A DNA stretch of 60,000 bases from Bugula neritina (lineage: Eukaryota; Bryozoa; Gymnolaemata; Cheilostomatida; Bugulidae), in contig OZ037771.1 in the NCBI GenBank assembly GCA_964035545.1, positions 3,711,128-3,771,127 of the forward strand, written 5' to 3'. Position numbers and translations under genes: made by a program. Each line of letters opens with the position of its first letter. The first letter of the stretch is position 1. A model generated the notes under the pieces. That model made no database searches. It was not told the origin of the DNA and was given only the letters and a program-made list of their open reading frames with translations. Shown here piece after piece: positions 46,801 to 60,000 of this stretch.

Positions 46801-49800
46801 TGAAAAAACCTTAAAAAGCAGTTGATATAGTTGTAAGTACATGCGTAAGTAGCAAATTATAACCCCATTTAACAGTTACTAATGGGTTGTAGCCATAGAC
46901 AAGGCTTCTACTAACACTAGAGATAAGTAACAGAATAATTATTTTAACTGTTTTACAATAAGAACATTCTTATGCTGATGTGACTGAAATGTTTTACTGA
47001 AAGAATTCAACAACTCCTCTTGAACTCTCGAACTTTACGATCATCAGCAGTTTTCACCCAAACCAAAAACTCATTAGCAGGCATTATTAGCATTCGATAA
47101 TTTTAAAGTTTGTGCACAATTTTTTTCTAGTTCCTATTGAGATTGTGCAGGTTGCGTGATTTGGATCAAACTTGTGAATAAACATTGAGAGGTTTTTCCA
47201 ACTTACTGGTGAGTTTATTGGAGAGTCGAGGAGACTTTCAATACTCTGGGTTCTGCCAGAAGAGAGTTGAAGCTGAGAAGTTGTCAGCCTGTCTCGTTTT
47301 GGATCCAACACCAAGTCTGTTAGTGAAACGCTCAGTTTAGGATTAGAGTGAAACTTTGTTTTGCCAAGTGATCTAAATCCTTCCGATTTGTGTTTGTTGT
47401 GATTCTTGTCTAAAATACAAAGAGCACTGCCAAATGTGTCACCAGCTAAATTCAAATTTTTACTAACCTATGCCAACACATTTTGTTTAGAAGTGTAAAA
47501 CAGTTCTGTTATTTTCACTTTTTTGCAGATTTTTATCACCTATGAAATCTAACTAAGTAAAATTTTTGTATACTGTAAAAATGCATTCTATAAGTCATCA
47601 TTTATTCCTGCAGAATGCATTTGAACAATATCTTCACCTCTCAATAACACAGAAACTCAGTGTAGAAAAGGTTTGGTGAATTTCAAGCTTTCCACTTGCA
47701 TAAAAAACTAAGTAGCAGAGAGTCTTTAAGCATCATGATAATGTCACTGCCATCCAATTTAACCCACAAAACACTCCCTAAGCATGAGAATTTTTAACCA
47801 AGACTGTAGTGATTTGCAAATCTTAAGTCAGAAAAACAGTGAAATCCTATGATCCTGGTAACTCGTCTTTACATTGACATAGCTATAGACTAATAAAGAT
47901 CTGTACGGCACATTCTCTACCTTGCAGTGTTTAAAGATACATTTATTAAAATCGCATGAGACTAGGAAAAGGGGTACTTCCTTTCAGCCACGCTCTGCTG
48001 GTCAAAAGCAAAGTCACTCACACCTTTGACTAAATTTAATATTCCACTTTCATTTTTGAGTAGAAGCCAAAAACTCACTTGTCAACCCGCCTGTCATCTC
48101 ATGAATCATCACTCAACACGTGGTTGGGCTAAAGCTCTAATGTATGCCTATCTTTTCATTATTTATGGATTTTAATTCTGCAGACGATAGCTTCTTATAT
48201 ACTTATAAATCATTATCACAGTTAAATGAATTCAAAACAAATGCTGGCAAAGCACAGCAGTCTGGAGAGCTTTTGGTGGTCAGAAAAATGTTGTTGCCAA
48301 GAAAAGACTGACAGGTTTGAAGGAACCTACCTGCTGGTAGTATGGTAGGTCGGCTGGATGTTGAGGTGGCCTTTAAGCTTCCCCTGCCGTGTTTACTGTA
48401 TTCAGCCTCAACCGTCAGTCTGTCAAGAGACATTGACCTCTTCTTTGAGCTCATCAAATTTGAAATCTGCAAAACAGAACCACAGTAGTCTTTAAAAGTG
48501 GCAGTCTACGAACATTTCGACATTATGTTTATCACTTATATTACTTGAGTTGTATTTTACAGAACTATGCTTTCATTAACCAGGCTAAAGTCTATGACAA
48601 CTGCTAGCTTACAGTTTCTTGAGAGTTGAAAAGCATTGTTCATGAGTAAAGATGGACAAAACTTTTACTAGATCTGTATATAATGTATAATAAGCAAACA
48701 CAGGTTAGGCTTCACACCATTCTCTGTTATCTGATCAGGACTATTCACCTTAGATATTATGCCTCTTTTACGTTGCGGAGGTTCTCCAATGATGCTATCA
48801 GACACAAGCGTTGTGGCTGTACTTTTTTTCGTGCTGTGTTTTTTGTAGCCACTTTCTCGTGCCAATTGTGGGGACACCGGTGCCACCCCCGAGTAGCCAG
48901 AAAATTTGACAAAATGACCATTCTTTTCTAGACCAGAATTACTAAAAGCAGACACAAATGAAAGAGACTAGCAAGATAGTTGTAAAATTTCTAGTGTGAA
49001 AAGTTACTTATAAACTCATACTTTTTATTCTAATTACCTATGTGTGCAGTGTGCTAAATTAAATTTTCAACAAAAAATTTTAAAACATGATACCAATGCA
49101 CTTCAATAAGGTGGTGTTATAGCAGAAGTATTGCCTGTGGATTACAGCACAAATGCTCATGCATATCAGCATTGTCTAAATAGCTATAAGCAATATGTAC
49201 AGCATATAATATATGCTGTATATAACTATATGCTATAAATATGTTATTTCCATTTGCTACAAATTATCAAATATTAGCAATATTTAGATACAGCCTTAGT
49301 TCTACCTGTTCAGTAAACTTTCTTGTCTTGCTAGAGGTAACACAGAAGAAGTATTATTTGCAGATGTGACATCTAATGGGGCGGCAGATAGAATCTGCTG
49401 ATTATCTTTACTTGCTGGCTGGCTAATAGACATAGTTGCACAGGTTCCACCAGGAGAAGGCTTATTGTTAAGGGTAGTATATTCTACCCCCAGCATACCT
49501 TCTTTTACCTCTGCGTTGCTCACTGCTAAACTTGAATTATGCAGACTCTCCTTGTTAGGTTGACTATTGTCAGCTCTAGGTTCTATAGTAACATTTGCAG
49601 AAGGAGGTGCGGGTGGCGGTGCAGCGGGCCGATTTGATTTGCTTTGTGTAGAGCTGTTGCTAGTTGTAGACCTGATGCTACCTTGGTTTAAAGACTTATT
49701 ATGATGATGACGTCTTCGGACTCCCGCCTCTACTTCGTCTTTTCCTACTAAGCCAGCAGTGATTATACCTTGCCCTTCAGCAGTTTTGAATATATCTTCA

Positions 49801-52800
49801 AAAACATCATTTCTAGACGTCAATTTTACATCATTGCCCAGAGTATGCGGGACTTGAGCTCTAAAAGAAGAGTTTGTGTCTCTAGATATAGGCACCAGGT
49901 TGGCAAGCACTTCTCCTGCAGTACACGTGATGTTAGTCGGCACACCGATCACTGAGGCAGTCCTTGAAGCTCTCTCTACAATAATATTAACGTGCATCTT
50001 CAAATTGTTAATAGGTTATCGGAAGCTTTAAAATCAATAGTTTGTAATGACCAGGGTGGGTGGTAGAAGCATCTCTAATTGATGTTACAAGATTCCAATG
50101 ATGCTTACTCAGCACACAGACGACTGGTGATGATGAGCATAGTGATGAACAATGCTGTTGATTATTCATTGCTCATTGCCTGTGATTCAAAAACTAAAGA
50201 CTCAAAAAGTCAATACACAAATTGGTAATGACCCTTGAGTGACTCTATATAGATGTAGTGAGGCACATTTACTATGAATCTACATATCCCAGCAAAATTT
50301 AAAACATTTAATTTGTTTGGTGGTGGGTGGTAGGTGGTGAGTAAAACTGTGAGATTCAAAAAGTTTAGTATAAAGATGTGAGCATCTCATTGAAAGTTAC
50401 AAGATATAGATTATAGTTTAATGCTAAATATTTTTCTTTTGTAGTGAGCAGAGGGAGTTTGAGAAATCATTATTTAACAAAAATTCAAACGAAAATGACA
50501 TGCAGGATTTAAAAGCACGCCCATTTTTGGCAAGGAAACAGGTGTTTCCTGCTAGAAGTGGAAACACTGGAGCCATAAGTAATAAGAGAGGCATAACAGT
50601 TAAGTAATGGGCAGCAAGACTTAAATCTCTTCATGCAGTTCTAATAAATCAGTTATGATAATGTATTTAGTTTATGATTAATGAGAGATCACCTCTCTAA
50701 ACAAGCTGATGTGATCAAAAATGATACCAAACCCACCAGAGCAAGATTATTGTTGACAGAACAATTTAAATAAAGCCACAAACATATTAGGATACACCTT
50801 CAGTGATGGTAAATCTCTTTCACCAAAGAGCCTTACTCTTTAGAAGATAGACTTGAAAAGGAAGTGGGCGATTTTACATTCTTAGTAATGCAAATTACTT
50901 TCAATATCACTTGAAACATGAAACATGTTTTTTTTTAATATAGATAAAGCTATTCTGAATCTCACTACTCTGAGAGGAAGGAATAGGGGGTCAGAATGCC
51001 AAAGGTAGCTCCTAATATAACAGTCACATGGTAGATTGTGTCACAGTTAACAGAGAAAAGTTGGCAAGTGAATTTCACAGTGTGGAGACACCTGTGACAT
51101 TGTGGTTTTTGTGAAAAACAAGCATTAACATAAAATATTATTCTACGATTTTATAAGAAGCTATAATTAATTAATCTATAATTAAACCAAAGTTGTAACT
51201 TATTTATAGAAATAGACAAAAACAGTTGACAAGTGGTAAGATAGCGAAATATTAATTAAGATTAATTTAAATAAATTGCATGCTAATATATAGAATAATA
51301 AATTACTGGAAGTGTGGACATTGTATTGTTATCTAATAGTATTCAATTTGTAAGTGTAGAGCTCAAACTTATAACCCTGCTGAAATGGTTAGAGTGCAGG
51401 TTTAATGAGCCATGAGTTTAACAGTTCAAATCAAACACTAGTGGTGATGTTAAGAATAACATCCAGTCATAGTTGCACCTTTGCCATATGTGAATAAGTC
51501 CTTAGTGTAATTTAATGAAAAACTTCTTTCCACCAGGAGTTTTTCTATAGGAATGGTGACTATAAACTTGCGTGAGAAAATATATGCAATTTGTAAGTGT
51601 GGCCTACCTTGTTTGGATTTCTTGCTGCTTTTAGCTCTTAGTATGGAAAGATCCCTTGAGATGGGATTGTTGGCATATTGAGTAGTGGAACTGAGGTTAA
51701 GATGACTTAGACTGTGGCCAGGGTTAAGGAGATTTCCACTACGACTGAGAGAATGCTTCTCATTGCTTTGCCCCAGTTTAGTAGGTTCTTTAAAGTCTGA
51801 TATCTGAATATATTACAAAATACATGCTTAAACATAAAATTAGAATACATGTTTATAAGATAGGGTGAGAGGAATTGTTTTAAAATGTGTTGAACTGTTT
51901 AGATCTGTACTATTAGTTTTTCTAGTCAAAAAGTTTTTACAATCCAAAAATACATGACAATTACACACCATATTAATATTGGTGATGTTTTACGTAAAAA
52001 TGTTTCAATAATATTGATGCATTTAGTATTAACAAAACAACTTTAGTTCATTGGAAATGAATTTTATTATAGGATGCAAATTATCCAATATATTAGTTTT
52101 AAAAACTGCAAAAGCTATTTCAACAAGTTTTGCAGAGAGATTGAAAGTTCTATAGGTTCTAGCTTAAACTCAATGTAGGCAAGATTTTTTATTTAAAAAA
52201 GCATTTAATTAATCTGAAAAGAGTAGTACATGATTAATTGTTAATGAAACATTGGAAAGTGTGTGAATTTAAATTCCCAGTATTTTATTATTACTTAGAC
52301 TTGACTTCTAGGGACTTGGTGGTTTCATGAATTTTAACAAAACTTCAACTATATTTAAAAAGAAACATGAAAGTGTGATTGTAGTACTAAAATTGCTTGC
52401 TGAATGTTTTAGTTACTTGCCTATCAACCTCTTTTGTTTTTGACTTTCGTTTTATTTTTATTTTTATTAATATAAACTTGTGCGTAATAAGACATAATGC
52501 CATTTTAAACAAACATTAGTTCATATCAATTCTCACTGTCCTACAGTGTTTTTAACAACCAAATTTACCTATCAGGCTGAAACTTTGCTAACTTATCACC
52601 ATAGAAAAATTATGATGCCCTGAAAGCTGCAAATGTTGCATGTAATGAATGTGAATAGCTAATGATGCTGCTAATAATGATGGAGGAGTGAGGGATAGCT
52701 GGTCAACGTAGTCAACTTGACCAAATTGACCAGCTATGTTACAAGATGAAGTAGGATCAAGTGCCCACCCTAGCGCCTTAGGACAAGCTTTAAAAAGTTG

Positions 52801-55800
52801 ATTAGCCAGTGGATAGCATCACTAGCTTCACATACACAATTAGGCTACAGGGCATTTTGCTACACCAGCCTAGCCTAAAAACTTATGCTACAGGATTTTA
52901 TGCTATTAGGCTGGTGTGTTGAGCCCCATCCCCAGTATTGGTAAAATCATGAAAGGCATTGTGTTCAAACTTTCTTTTACGCTATTTTACAAGCTCATAA
53001 GCCATGTTAGAATAACATGACCTATATATTTTGTAGTTCTTCTAAATTCATTTGCTATGAAAGTTGGGACTATTAAATTAGTGGAAAAGCTGTATTAGAA
53101 AAACAACATTGCTAGAAAATCAAACCCATGACTAATATAGGTGAAAACATGCTTAAATAGCTGTCTGACACTGCAAAAAACAGACAGACTGACAGACAGA
53201 CAATCAGACAGACTAATCAGCTGACAGGTTAGTTGATGGACATACTGGTGAATATATGGACAGATGACATAAAACACTTTTTCATTGGTAATTTCTATCA
53301 TGTAACTTTACTACAATAAAATAAACAAATATATGCAGTGTACATACAGATCTCTGGTAACTTCTAGAACTTCCAGGAGTTCCAGAATCTTTAATTTGAT
53401 CTTTGGTAAGAGTCTGCGCTTTCAGAGCAGTTGGTTGTTGACCATTGGTCACTGTCGACTTTGATGGAGTAGAATTCTTGTCAGAAATTAGCGATGCCAT
53501 TGAAACAGAACCTCGTAGCCCTGAATTGGTAGTAAATATAGAAACCAGGTCATCAATTAGGTAGTAAACCACAATCAAATAAACTAGAAAGTTATTGAAG
53601 CAACGGAGAATAAAGATAAAGAGATCAAAAAATGAATAATTTTTATCTGCTACAAGTTGAAAAGAAAACAGGCGTAAAATAATTTTGCCAACTAGTATTC
53701 ATTATTTGATAGAACTAACAAAAAGTTTTATTTGGAAGAAATACCAGAAATATAAAGCTTTTGACTTTTAAATTTATATTTATACTCTTGCAATTTGTGA
53801 ACGACATTTTCATTAGCCAATGATCTCAAAATGTACCTCAGATCAAAGGAGATGAAGAAGAAATAATTTATGAGGCAATTAGTTCTCATTTATTAAAGAT
53901 ATAAATTATGCTTTAAAGTGCTTGACAAACTGGCTCAATACTAAGTCTTAGCAAGACTGGTTTACTGATACTTTAATTTTATCTTAGCTTTCATTCATTA
54001 GCAAATATATTAGATTCAATTAAATGAGAGCTACTATTAGCATGTAATACAGAGCAATGTTGCAAGGCATGTTGCAATTCTATCGCCATATTTGAATGCA
54101 ATGGCTAAAATTTCTTTTCCACAAATTTTTGACTCACTTTTTAAGTCAAACTTGCAAGCATGCACCTGCACGGTATGCATATCAACGGGCCCAATAATAC
54201 TAGGTTTTAAAACTGTTTTACTAATATTCTAAGGTATACAGGCTATTTGAAGTCTTAGAGTACCTTTGCGTCGTCTCGGAGGAGGTTGGGGCGTGACATT
54301 AGGCTGTGTAGGATGTTCTTTTTCTTGAACATCCGCACCCACAAGATGTATAGTCGCAGAGTTCTGTTTCACCACCTGAAGAGATAAAAAGAAATATCTA
54401 CATTTGTTGCCAATTCTTCTGACAGTAAATAATCAGACCGGCCGGTTAGCTTCATGAAAAGTTCTTTGAGAAAAACGGTTTGAACACTTGAACAAATATT
54501 GTATATAACCAATTTAAAAGTTCCACTTTCATAATGAACCAACTTTCATCATTTTTATATCAATTGTATCCTAATACTTTTTATCAACAGAAATGTAGTT
54601 TTAAGTTGAGCTATTCACAATGCTAGTTTTACAAGCCACATCTGTGTGCCCTGCTATAGTTTTACATGCGTGATTGCTGAAGTTTTGTCATCAATTTAAT
54701 TGTCTGATAAACTTGTTAGTACTGAAGGCAAAAGATACTACATTTTAGTTTTTATTTATGTTATACTGCATATGTTTTACTAGCAATTAAAAAAAACTAA
54801 ATAGCTTAAACACATAACTAGTAGAAATGTAATATTTTGTGAATAAGGCATAAATCTCACTGTTTGTTCCTCACTAATGGGTATGCTAATGCTATCGCTG
54901 ACTTTGGTAACAGTGAGTTTGGACACATCTTTATTTGGCTCAAGTACGGGTGGCGATGTGACAGATCCCTGGTCTACATCAGAACTGCAGCTAAGGTTGT
55001 CCAGAGCTTCATCTATGGCAGCTACTGTCAGCTGGTCTGTTCTGGTTGGTAACTTGGCAGGCAGAGCTATTTCTATCTCAGAGTTCATGTATACAGGTTC
55101 AGCCAGATCATTGTTCTACACAGAGAAAACAGACTTTACCTAGTACTTGGCAATATTGAGTATTTAGTGTTACTGTGAAACTCTTCCCCCTACTGAGATT
55201 CAAACCTGAGACCTCTGGCTAGCAAGCAGTAGCGCTAACCACAGGGGCCATGGGCAATCACAACACTACAGTGGCAACCATACGCTTTGAATACCTTCTG
55301 CAAGTAAAATTGTTACAGATGTGGTTAAATGTTTGCAAATACACCTGCATTTTTCAATAAAGTTCACTTTAAACTTAAACAGAAAGTGCCATAGCCAAGT
55401 AAAGGACACACCTACCTGACATAGCCTAAATTAAATGTTCTTGGTGCCAAGAAAAGTGCATTAGTTGTATACATGCCCATACTACTAACAATAGCACATT
55501 GTTAATAGTATGATATCATAATGTGATATGGTATTAATTGGATATTACGTTATATTAAAATACCATAGCATATGCTATTAAGGTTCTGGGTTAGCCTGCT
55601 GCAACAATACACAAATAACTGCAAACACCTATTTAGCTAATGCAAAAATGTTCTTGCTGAGAAAATTTCTGACTATGTTTCTTGAGCTAAAAGAAATGCA
55701 AGATTTAATGTACAAAGTAATAAATTGGCTTTTAATTCTGTACTTTCACCATAAATGATTTATATTCTGTTTCTTATGGTGAGATCTATGAAAAAAGTCT

Positions 55801-58156
55801 CATGCAAATTTTGATTCCGTAAATCCTTGTAAAACATGAATTAATTAGTAGTTGCAGCTTTTATGAATAGCTAAATATAGAGAAGGAAGAATAATTAGCA
55901 GATATCTAATAATTTTGGGCAGAATCTTATGAATCACATTCTATAATCAATCAAATCCCAAAGACTGGCTGGCATCATGTTTCACTCCTTTTTAAGAGGT
56001 TTGACAAAAATTACATACAATTTTTTGACAATTTGACAATTTTTTAATAAACAAATTGATATTGTGAAATTATTGATTAAATATGTAAATGCCACACCAA
56101 TAAAAAATTCATAATTTTTGCACCAACTTAAAAATAGGAAAATATAGCAGAAGAAACTCTACAGATGTAAATTTTTTACGTATGGAGCAACATATCAAAG
56201 TAGGATGGGCATAGCAGACGCTATTATGCAGAAATGCTACTTCAAATGAAATAATCTTTACACTTAAAATACTGTGCTCCCTTCATAGCTCACGGTTCTA
56301 TTTCTCACAAAATTCCATAGGTCATGAGACGGGCTTGAACCCTGGTTTTGTGGACTTTGTATGTGTGTATAGGAGAAAAATGTCTGAATTTAACAGATCG
56401 GTGAGTTAAATATGGTATTCTACCATGTCACGAAGTGAGGTTTGGGACCCACAGCTTAGTGAGATACGAGGGAGCACTGTTTACATTGAAGTTATGCTAA
56501 ACCCAGAAGTACACAAAGCATACATTTGAAATACTACTCACACAATGCAGGCATGTTAAAATCAAACATACTCTAGAAATATTATGCAATACAATAATTA
56601 AACGAGACTCACATTCAAACTGATGTTGTCTTCCTCTTCGGTGCTGACATCCACTTGGCTATCGTTCAACATCATTGGGGGAACAGCAGAGTGAGGTGCA
56701 CACGGACTGTTGACATCTATATCAGTTTTACTCAGTGCGTGGTTCGTGTCTTCAGGGTTGGGAGGGGAGTCTTCGGTAAGCTGCATCAACGCCTGCGTCA
56801 TTCTACAACATTAAAACTTATAGTGCTAATTACTCATTAATAAAATTTATATTTATGTTAAAAATAATTCTTATGCTAGCTATCTGATGTAGTATAGAGA
56901 TTACCCAGTGACCCCTATAGTCTAATGGTTAGCAGGCAGTCTCTGGGTTCGAATCCCAGTGGGGGCAAAAGTTTTATATCTGATTATATCATACTCTGCT
57001 ACAAAACCCAAGTTTAGTTGAGTCTGCATAAACCTAATATAAAAGACTGACTTAAAATAAAGCATGTATTAGCCGAGTTGATGTCTCACCTAAGGTCAAG
57101 GTCATTTTCGGCAGAGCTGATGATGTCATCAGGTTGAGCTGTCGTGTTGCTGTTAACAGGTTGAAAATTGGCAGGTTTTCTGTTGCTATTTATACTCATG
57201 GAGGTAATCGGATCTGGTTTAACGGGAGAAGTGTAAACAGGAAGTTGCTTAGCCTGGATACTCTCAGCTTGTTGCTTTGCCTTAGCTCTATGTTCTTGTA
57301 GTCTGCTACGCAGAGACGAAGCTGGCATCTGCAGTAGTAAATAAAAAACTGTATATAATATCTATAGAAAGATACTTTTAACACGGAAAGCTATCGCAAA
57401 AAATGATTCATAAAAAATATTACGACTTCAAAGAATAAAATGATCAAGATATTACTGTATTGCTATTCAAATATCATTCTGATAATCTGAAAGCTAAATT
57501 GATCCTGTTTTGTGATAAAAATAGCTGGAATCAAAATTATACACTTCTACAAACTGTTACCTAGGAAAATAGTTTGTAAGTAGATAGTATTTCATTCATA
57601 AAATTTTGAATACTCTGATCGAAAAGTGTAACTACTGCATGGCAATTACATATTTAGTTGAGTAATGCGAAATTTTGGCAGTTGGAAAAAGTATGATATC
57701 ATTTTAGCACTAATTAGAAGTTTTCAAAACTCTTCTCTGCTTTACTCAGACTTGAATGCAAGAGACCGACATGTAATGTCATATCCAGAGCTGCCAAAGT
57801 TGCACATGATATATTTCATTATGAATGTGGCTTAAGCATTTGTTACTTCTTTACAGGTATAAAAACTAGAAACTTCGAAGAGGTAACAATATGCATTTAT
57901 TATTTTATAGTATTTCATAATAATTAAGTTTCAAGAAAATTTGTCTTTTTTCAAACTACAGTTGATGAAAGTTATAAACTCACTTGCTGTGAGGTGATTT
58001 TGAGATCTTGTTGTTGATTGGCCCGTAGAGTCTTAGAATCCATGTGATTGCTTGAAGTGGGTCTATCATGTGACTGACCAGATGTGTTGTCTGTAGAGTT
58101 CAAGGTCTCAGTACCAGAGTCGTCACTGTCTATCCCACTCTCTTTATCCACGGAGT
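43896..58156 (-). CDS. Large disordered protein with C-terminal helical domain (3' twelve exons)
   Basis: The model is complement(join(43896..44489, 47207..47409, 48331..48466, 48749..48941, 49306..49975, 51608..51803, 53348..53520, 54264..54375, 54861..55115, 56613..56802, 57090..57328, 57984..58156)). All junctions are GT-AG with matching phases, giving 1044 residues; the 5' end is outside the window. Numbering from the first visible residue: acidic/Ser 'ESGIDSDDSGTE' (about 6-17); a basic helical stretch 'RLQEHRAKAKQQAESIQAKQ' (66-85); LD-like 'AAIDEALDNLSCSS' (about 231-244); 'PQPPPRRRK' (about 315-323); proline-rich 'RPAAPPPAPP' in exon 49306-49975; and basic phosphosite motifs RQESLL, KKRSMSLDRL and RTQSIESLL. 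The last 170 or so residues are predicted helical ('LVAEGRQFVANSKQLV', 'MAASIRTLAKIIQKGVEALK'), like a FAT, talin-rod or Abl-type helical bundle. The protein ends TDKV. It is probably a cytoskeletal or adhesion scaffold, or the tail of a larger signalling protein. The family was not recognised. Confidence 0.75.
51378..51585 (+). repeat. tRNA-derived SINE, most complete copy in the window
   Basis: It has an A-box-like 'tggttagagtgcagg', a B-box-like 'cagttcaaatcaaac', then the body 'ggtgatgttaagaataac' to 'gtgactataaacttgcgtg'. It lies in an intron of the minus-strand gene, 23 bp before exon 51608-51803 in + coordinates, that is just past its splice donor. The body matches the repeat at 1-146. 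Confidence 0.65.
55186..55249 (-). repeat. tRNA-like relic (minus strand)
   Basis: The minus strand reads 'GGCCCCTGTGGTTAGCGCTA' ... 'CTCAGGTTTGAATCTCAG' ... 'TAGGGGG'. The D-arm, T-arm and acceptor are recognisable, but the anticodon stem does not pair. It is a pseudo-tRNA or SINE head, not a working tRNA gene. Confidence 0.55.
56910..56967 (+). pseudogene. Short tRNA-like sequence lacking an anticodon arm
   Basis: It starts 'GACCCCTATAGTCTAATGGT' and has a perfect T-arm (CTGGG TTCGAAT CCCAG) followed by TGGGGGCA. The D-arm region 'AGTCTAATGGTTAGCAGG' runs almost directly into the T-arm, so the anticodon arm is missing (58 nt in all). The acceptor stem pairs at only about five of seven positions. 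It resembles Glu/Asp-type tRNAs in the D-arm. It is taken as a tRNA-derived relic in an intron. Confidence 0.6.
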
Positions 58157-60000
58157 CTGATTAGTATACATAATATTATGCATAACAGATTTCACAGATG
58201 TTGTGTGGTAAAACTTGACAAAAATAATCTAAAATTAAGTGTAGTTTATATGCATGGTTGGCTTAGCCTATAGATGCTATTTTCACTTTGACTTTAAGCT
58301 CTTTCTTTAGTTTTATTTTTCAACTAACAGGAAAAAAACATCTTTTAGTTATTCAGAAAAACAGTTTTGCATCCCTTCGAATAGTAAATTTGATTTAAAT
58401 AATATATATTGTTTAAAAACAAAATTTTCACTTCAATTATAATCAATTCATAAATAAAGCAGATATTTAATTTTAAAAATTTCTTTTGTGCTGAATGTTC
58501 ACTTAACAGTAAATAATAACACATTCTATTCAAATATTGTATTGCATGTTGGAAATAAAATTTAAAATCAAAAAAGTATTTTACTTTTTTGAGTAAACTA
58601 TTGACATCACATTTAAGAAGCTGTGTGGGCTATCAAACAAGTAAACTTTACCTATTAACCCTAATATTTCTTATCAAATTGTTAGTAGAGAGAAGTTCAA
58701 ACAGCTTATTATCTTTCTCAATGTGTTTACTTGTGAAGTTAATTTTATGAGAATGAATTAGAGCTGACAGCTTCTATGGCAACTTAAATGTGTCATGACA
58801 ACCTTCTGCAACATCAGGTCATGAAAATATATTACATCATCAGCTAGTCGATTATTTTAGTGTTTGTATAAATATTCTTAAACTAAGGAATATTCCAGAA
58901 GTTGGAATAATTTCCTCGTAATTGGAAAATAGAGGAGAGAAACTGACTCATAAAGGTGCGCCAACAACAAACATGTCTAATAGTCAGGAAGGTGTGTGGT
59001 ATGAGTTGTGGATTGCAGGTAAATTTGTAGACATGTGACACTGTGACAGCTGTCTGCGGCTAGACACGGACATGGGCCATGCAGCCAGGTTTACCTACAC
59101 ATATCTGGAGGTTATAAATGTCATAAATTCAATAAATAATTTGCTTCAATTCTTCTGGTCACACATAAACTCTAAATATGTCTAATTTTGAAAGTTTAAG
59201 AAAGGGCTACTATTACCATAATTTTGAAAAAGCTTTACAAACTCACGTCTCACCAAAACACCCTAAAGTTCAAAAGATGCTTTAAGCATAAACCAATATA
59301 ATTCATAAATGTTTAATTCCATGCAATGCCTACAACCGATGGGCTGTCAATATACATGTATGTTTATTTAATGGACTTTGAAACCTTTTTACCTGCATGA
59401 TTCACACACAGCCATAGAAGAGAGAATGAGAATAAACACACAATATCCCACATTAGAAGCTAATGTACCTGCAAAATGCTTTTCAAAGCAAAAAGCCATT
59501 AATATATTATATAAATTTTTTTGAATTGAATAACTGATTTGGCATTTTTTTAGGTTTGAATCATCAATTTTATGATTCAGAAGAACAAAAGGCTGGGAAA
59601 GTCAAATAAAACATGAAGGTGTAAAGGCTAAGTGTTCTAGGGTATCTTCAACTCTCCCCTCTCACCAACTCTCATTAATCAATCTACATACAACTGACTA
59701 ATCTAGGTGCCTCATTCTTTAAAAATAAACTAAACAATTAAAACCATGAAATAAAACTTGTAAATATATTTTAATATATTATAATAGTATACAGCTAAGA
59801 TTACATAAACTTCTAGCTAACAAGTTGTAAGAATTTATTTACTATCTAGCAATAACTATCAGCACAACTTTTTTCATTTCTACTTGTTTTAATTTAATTA
59901 ATTTATGCAATGACTAACAACTGACTAATTAACAATAACGCTCCAACACTGTATGATAGAAATACCAGGTAGATGCCAAGTATTATGATCACCAAGCAAA
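58157..60000. other. Intron (and beyond) of the minus-strand scaffold-type gene
   Basis: The acceptor upstream of the exon ending at 58156 shows that the gene continues to the right. I found no further exon with convincing frame, codon content and splice sites before the window ends. The open frame at 58345-58533 is AT-rich and Leu/Asn/Tyr-rich, and is taken as chance. Confidence 0.5.

Noticed and set aside
55186-55249. Working tRNA gene on the minus strand
   Set aside because: The T-arm and D-arm are recognisable but the anticodon stem does not pair, so it is treated as a relic.

Overview
This is a window of animal nuclear DNA. It is AT-rich and intron-rich (GT-AG), with many short non-autonomous transposons, tRNA-derived SINE-like repeats and one RTE-type LINE fragment. 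There is no bacterial gene packing. A FAM181-family gene and a long, disordered, multi-exon signalling-type protein point to a bilaterian invertebrate. A lophotrochozoan would fit, but the sequence alone does not fix the phylum.

Left two thirds (1 to about 38,667, + strand): a head-to-tail tandem array of amidase-signature genes. The ORFs look like fragments, but joining exons at GT-AG sites gives a consistent 13-exon gene (22+99+127+173+140+130+146+157+128+73+147+110+138 nt) coding for 529 aa. Three copies are complete (6514-13096, 14856-22255, 23964-37148) and the 3' end of a fourth lies at the left edge (1167-3883). Each complete copy keeps the Lys-cisSer-Ser triad (K105, S180, S204), spaced as I recall for Rhodococcus-type amidases (K96, S171, S195). 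Introns and flanks are duplicated too, so the duplications look recent. Each copy has since taken its own insertions: a MITE in the proximal promoter of copy 1, a LINE fragment and a frameshifted C-terminus in copy 2, and in copy 3 two related MITEs around exon 1, a 1.7-kb fold-back element, a nested piggyBac-like MITE and a pentanucleotide expansion.

Middle (38,667-43,895): single-copy DNA with one intronless gene on the minus strand (40666-41811). It codes for a 381-aa FAM181 homologue with the N-terminal family motif and a YAP/TAZ-like LRxMPxSF motif that may bind TEAD factors. A TATA box and an inverted CCAAT box lie upstream. A complete hAT-type MITE with an 8-bp target duplication sits at 42674-43012.

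Right (43,896-60,000, minus strand): the last 12 exons, 1044 codable residues, of a large protein whose 5' end is outside the window. It is mostly disordered, rich in Ser/Thr and basic phosphosite motifs, with proline-rich and LD-like segments, and ends in a predicted all-helical domain of about 170 residues. I could not assign it to a family. Two tRNA-like relics and a SINE lie in its introns.

The three loci show no shared pathway.
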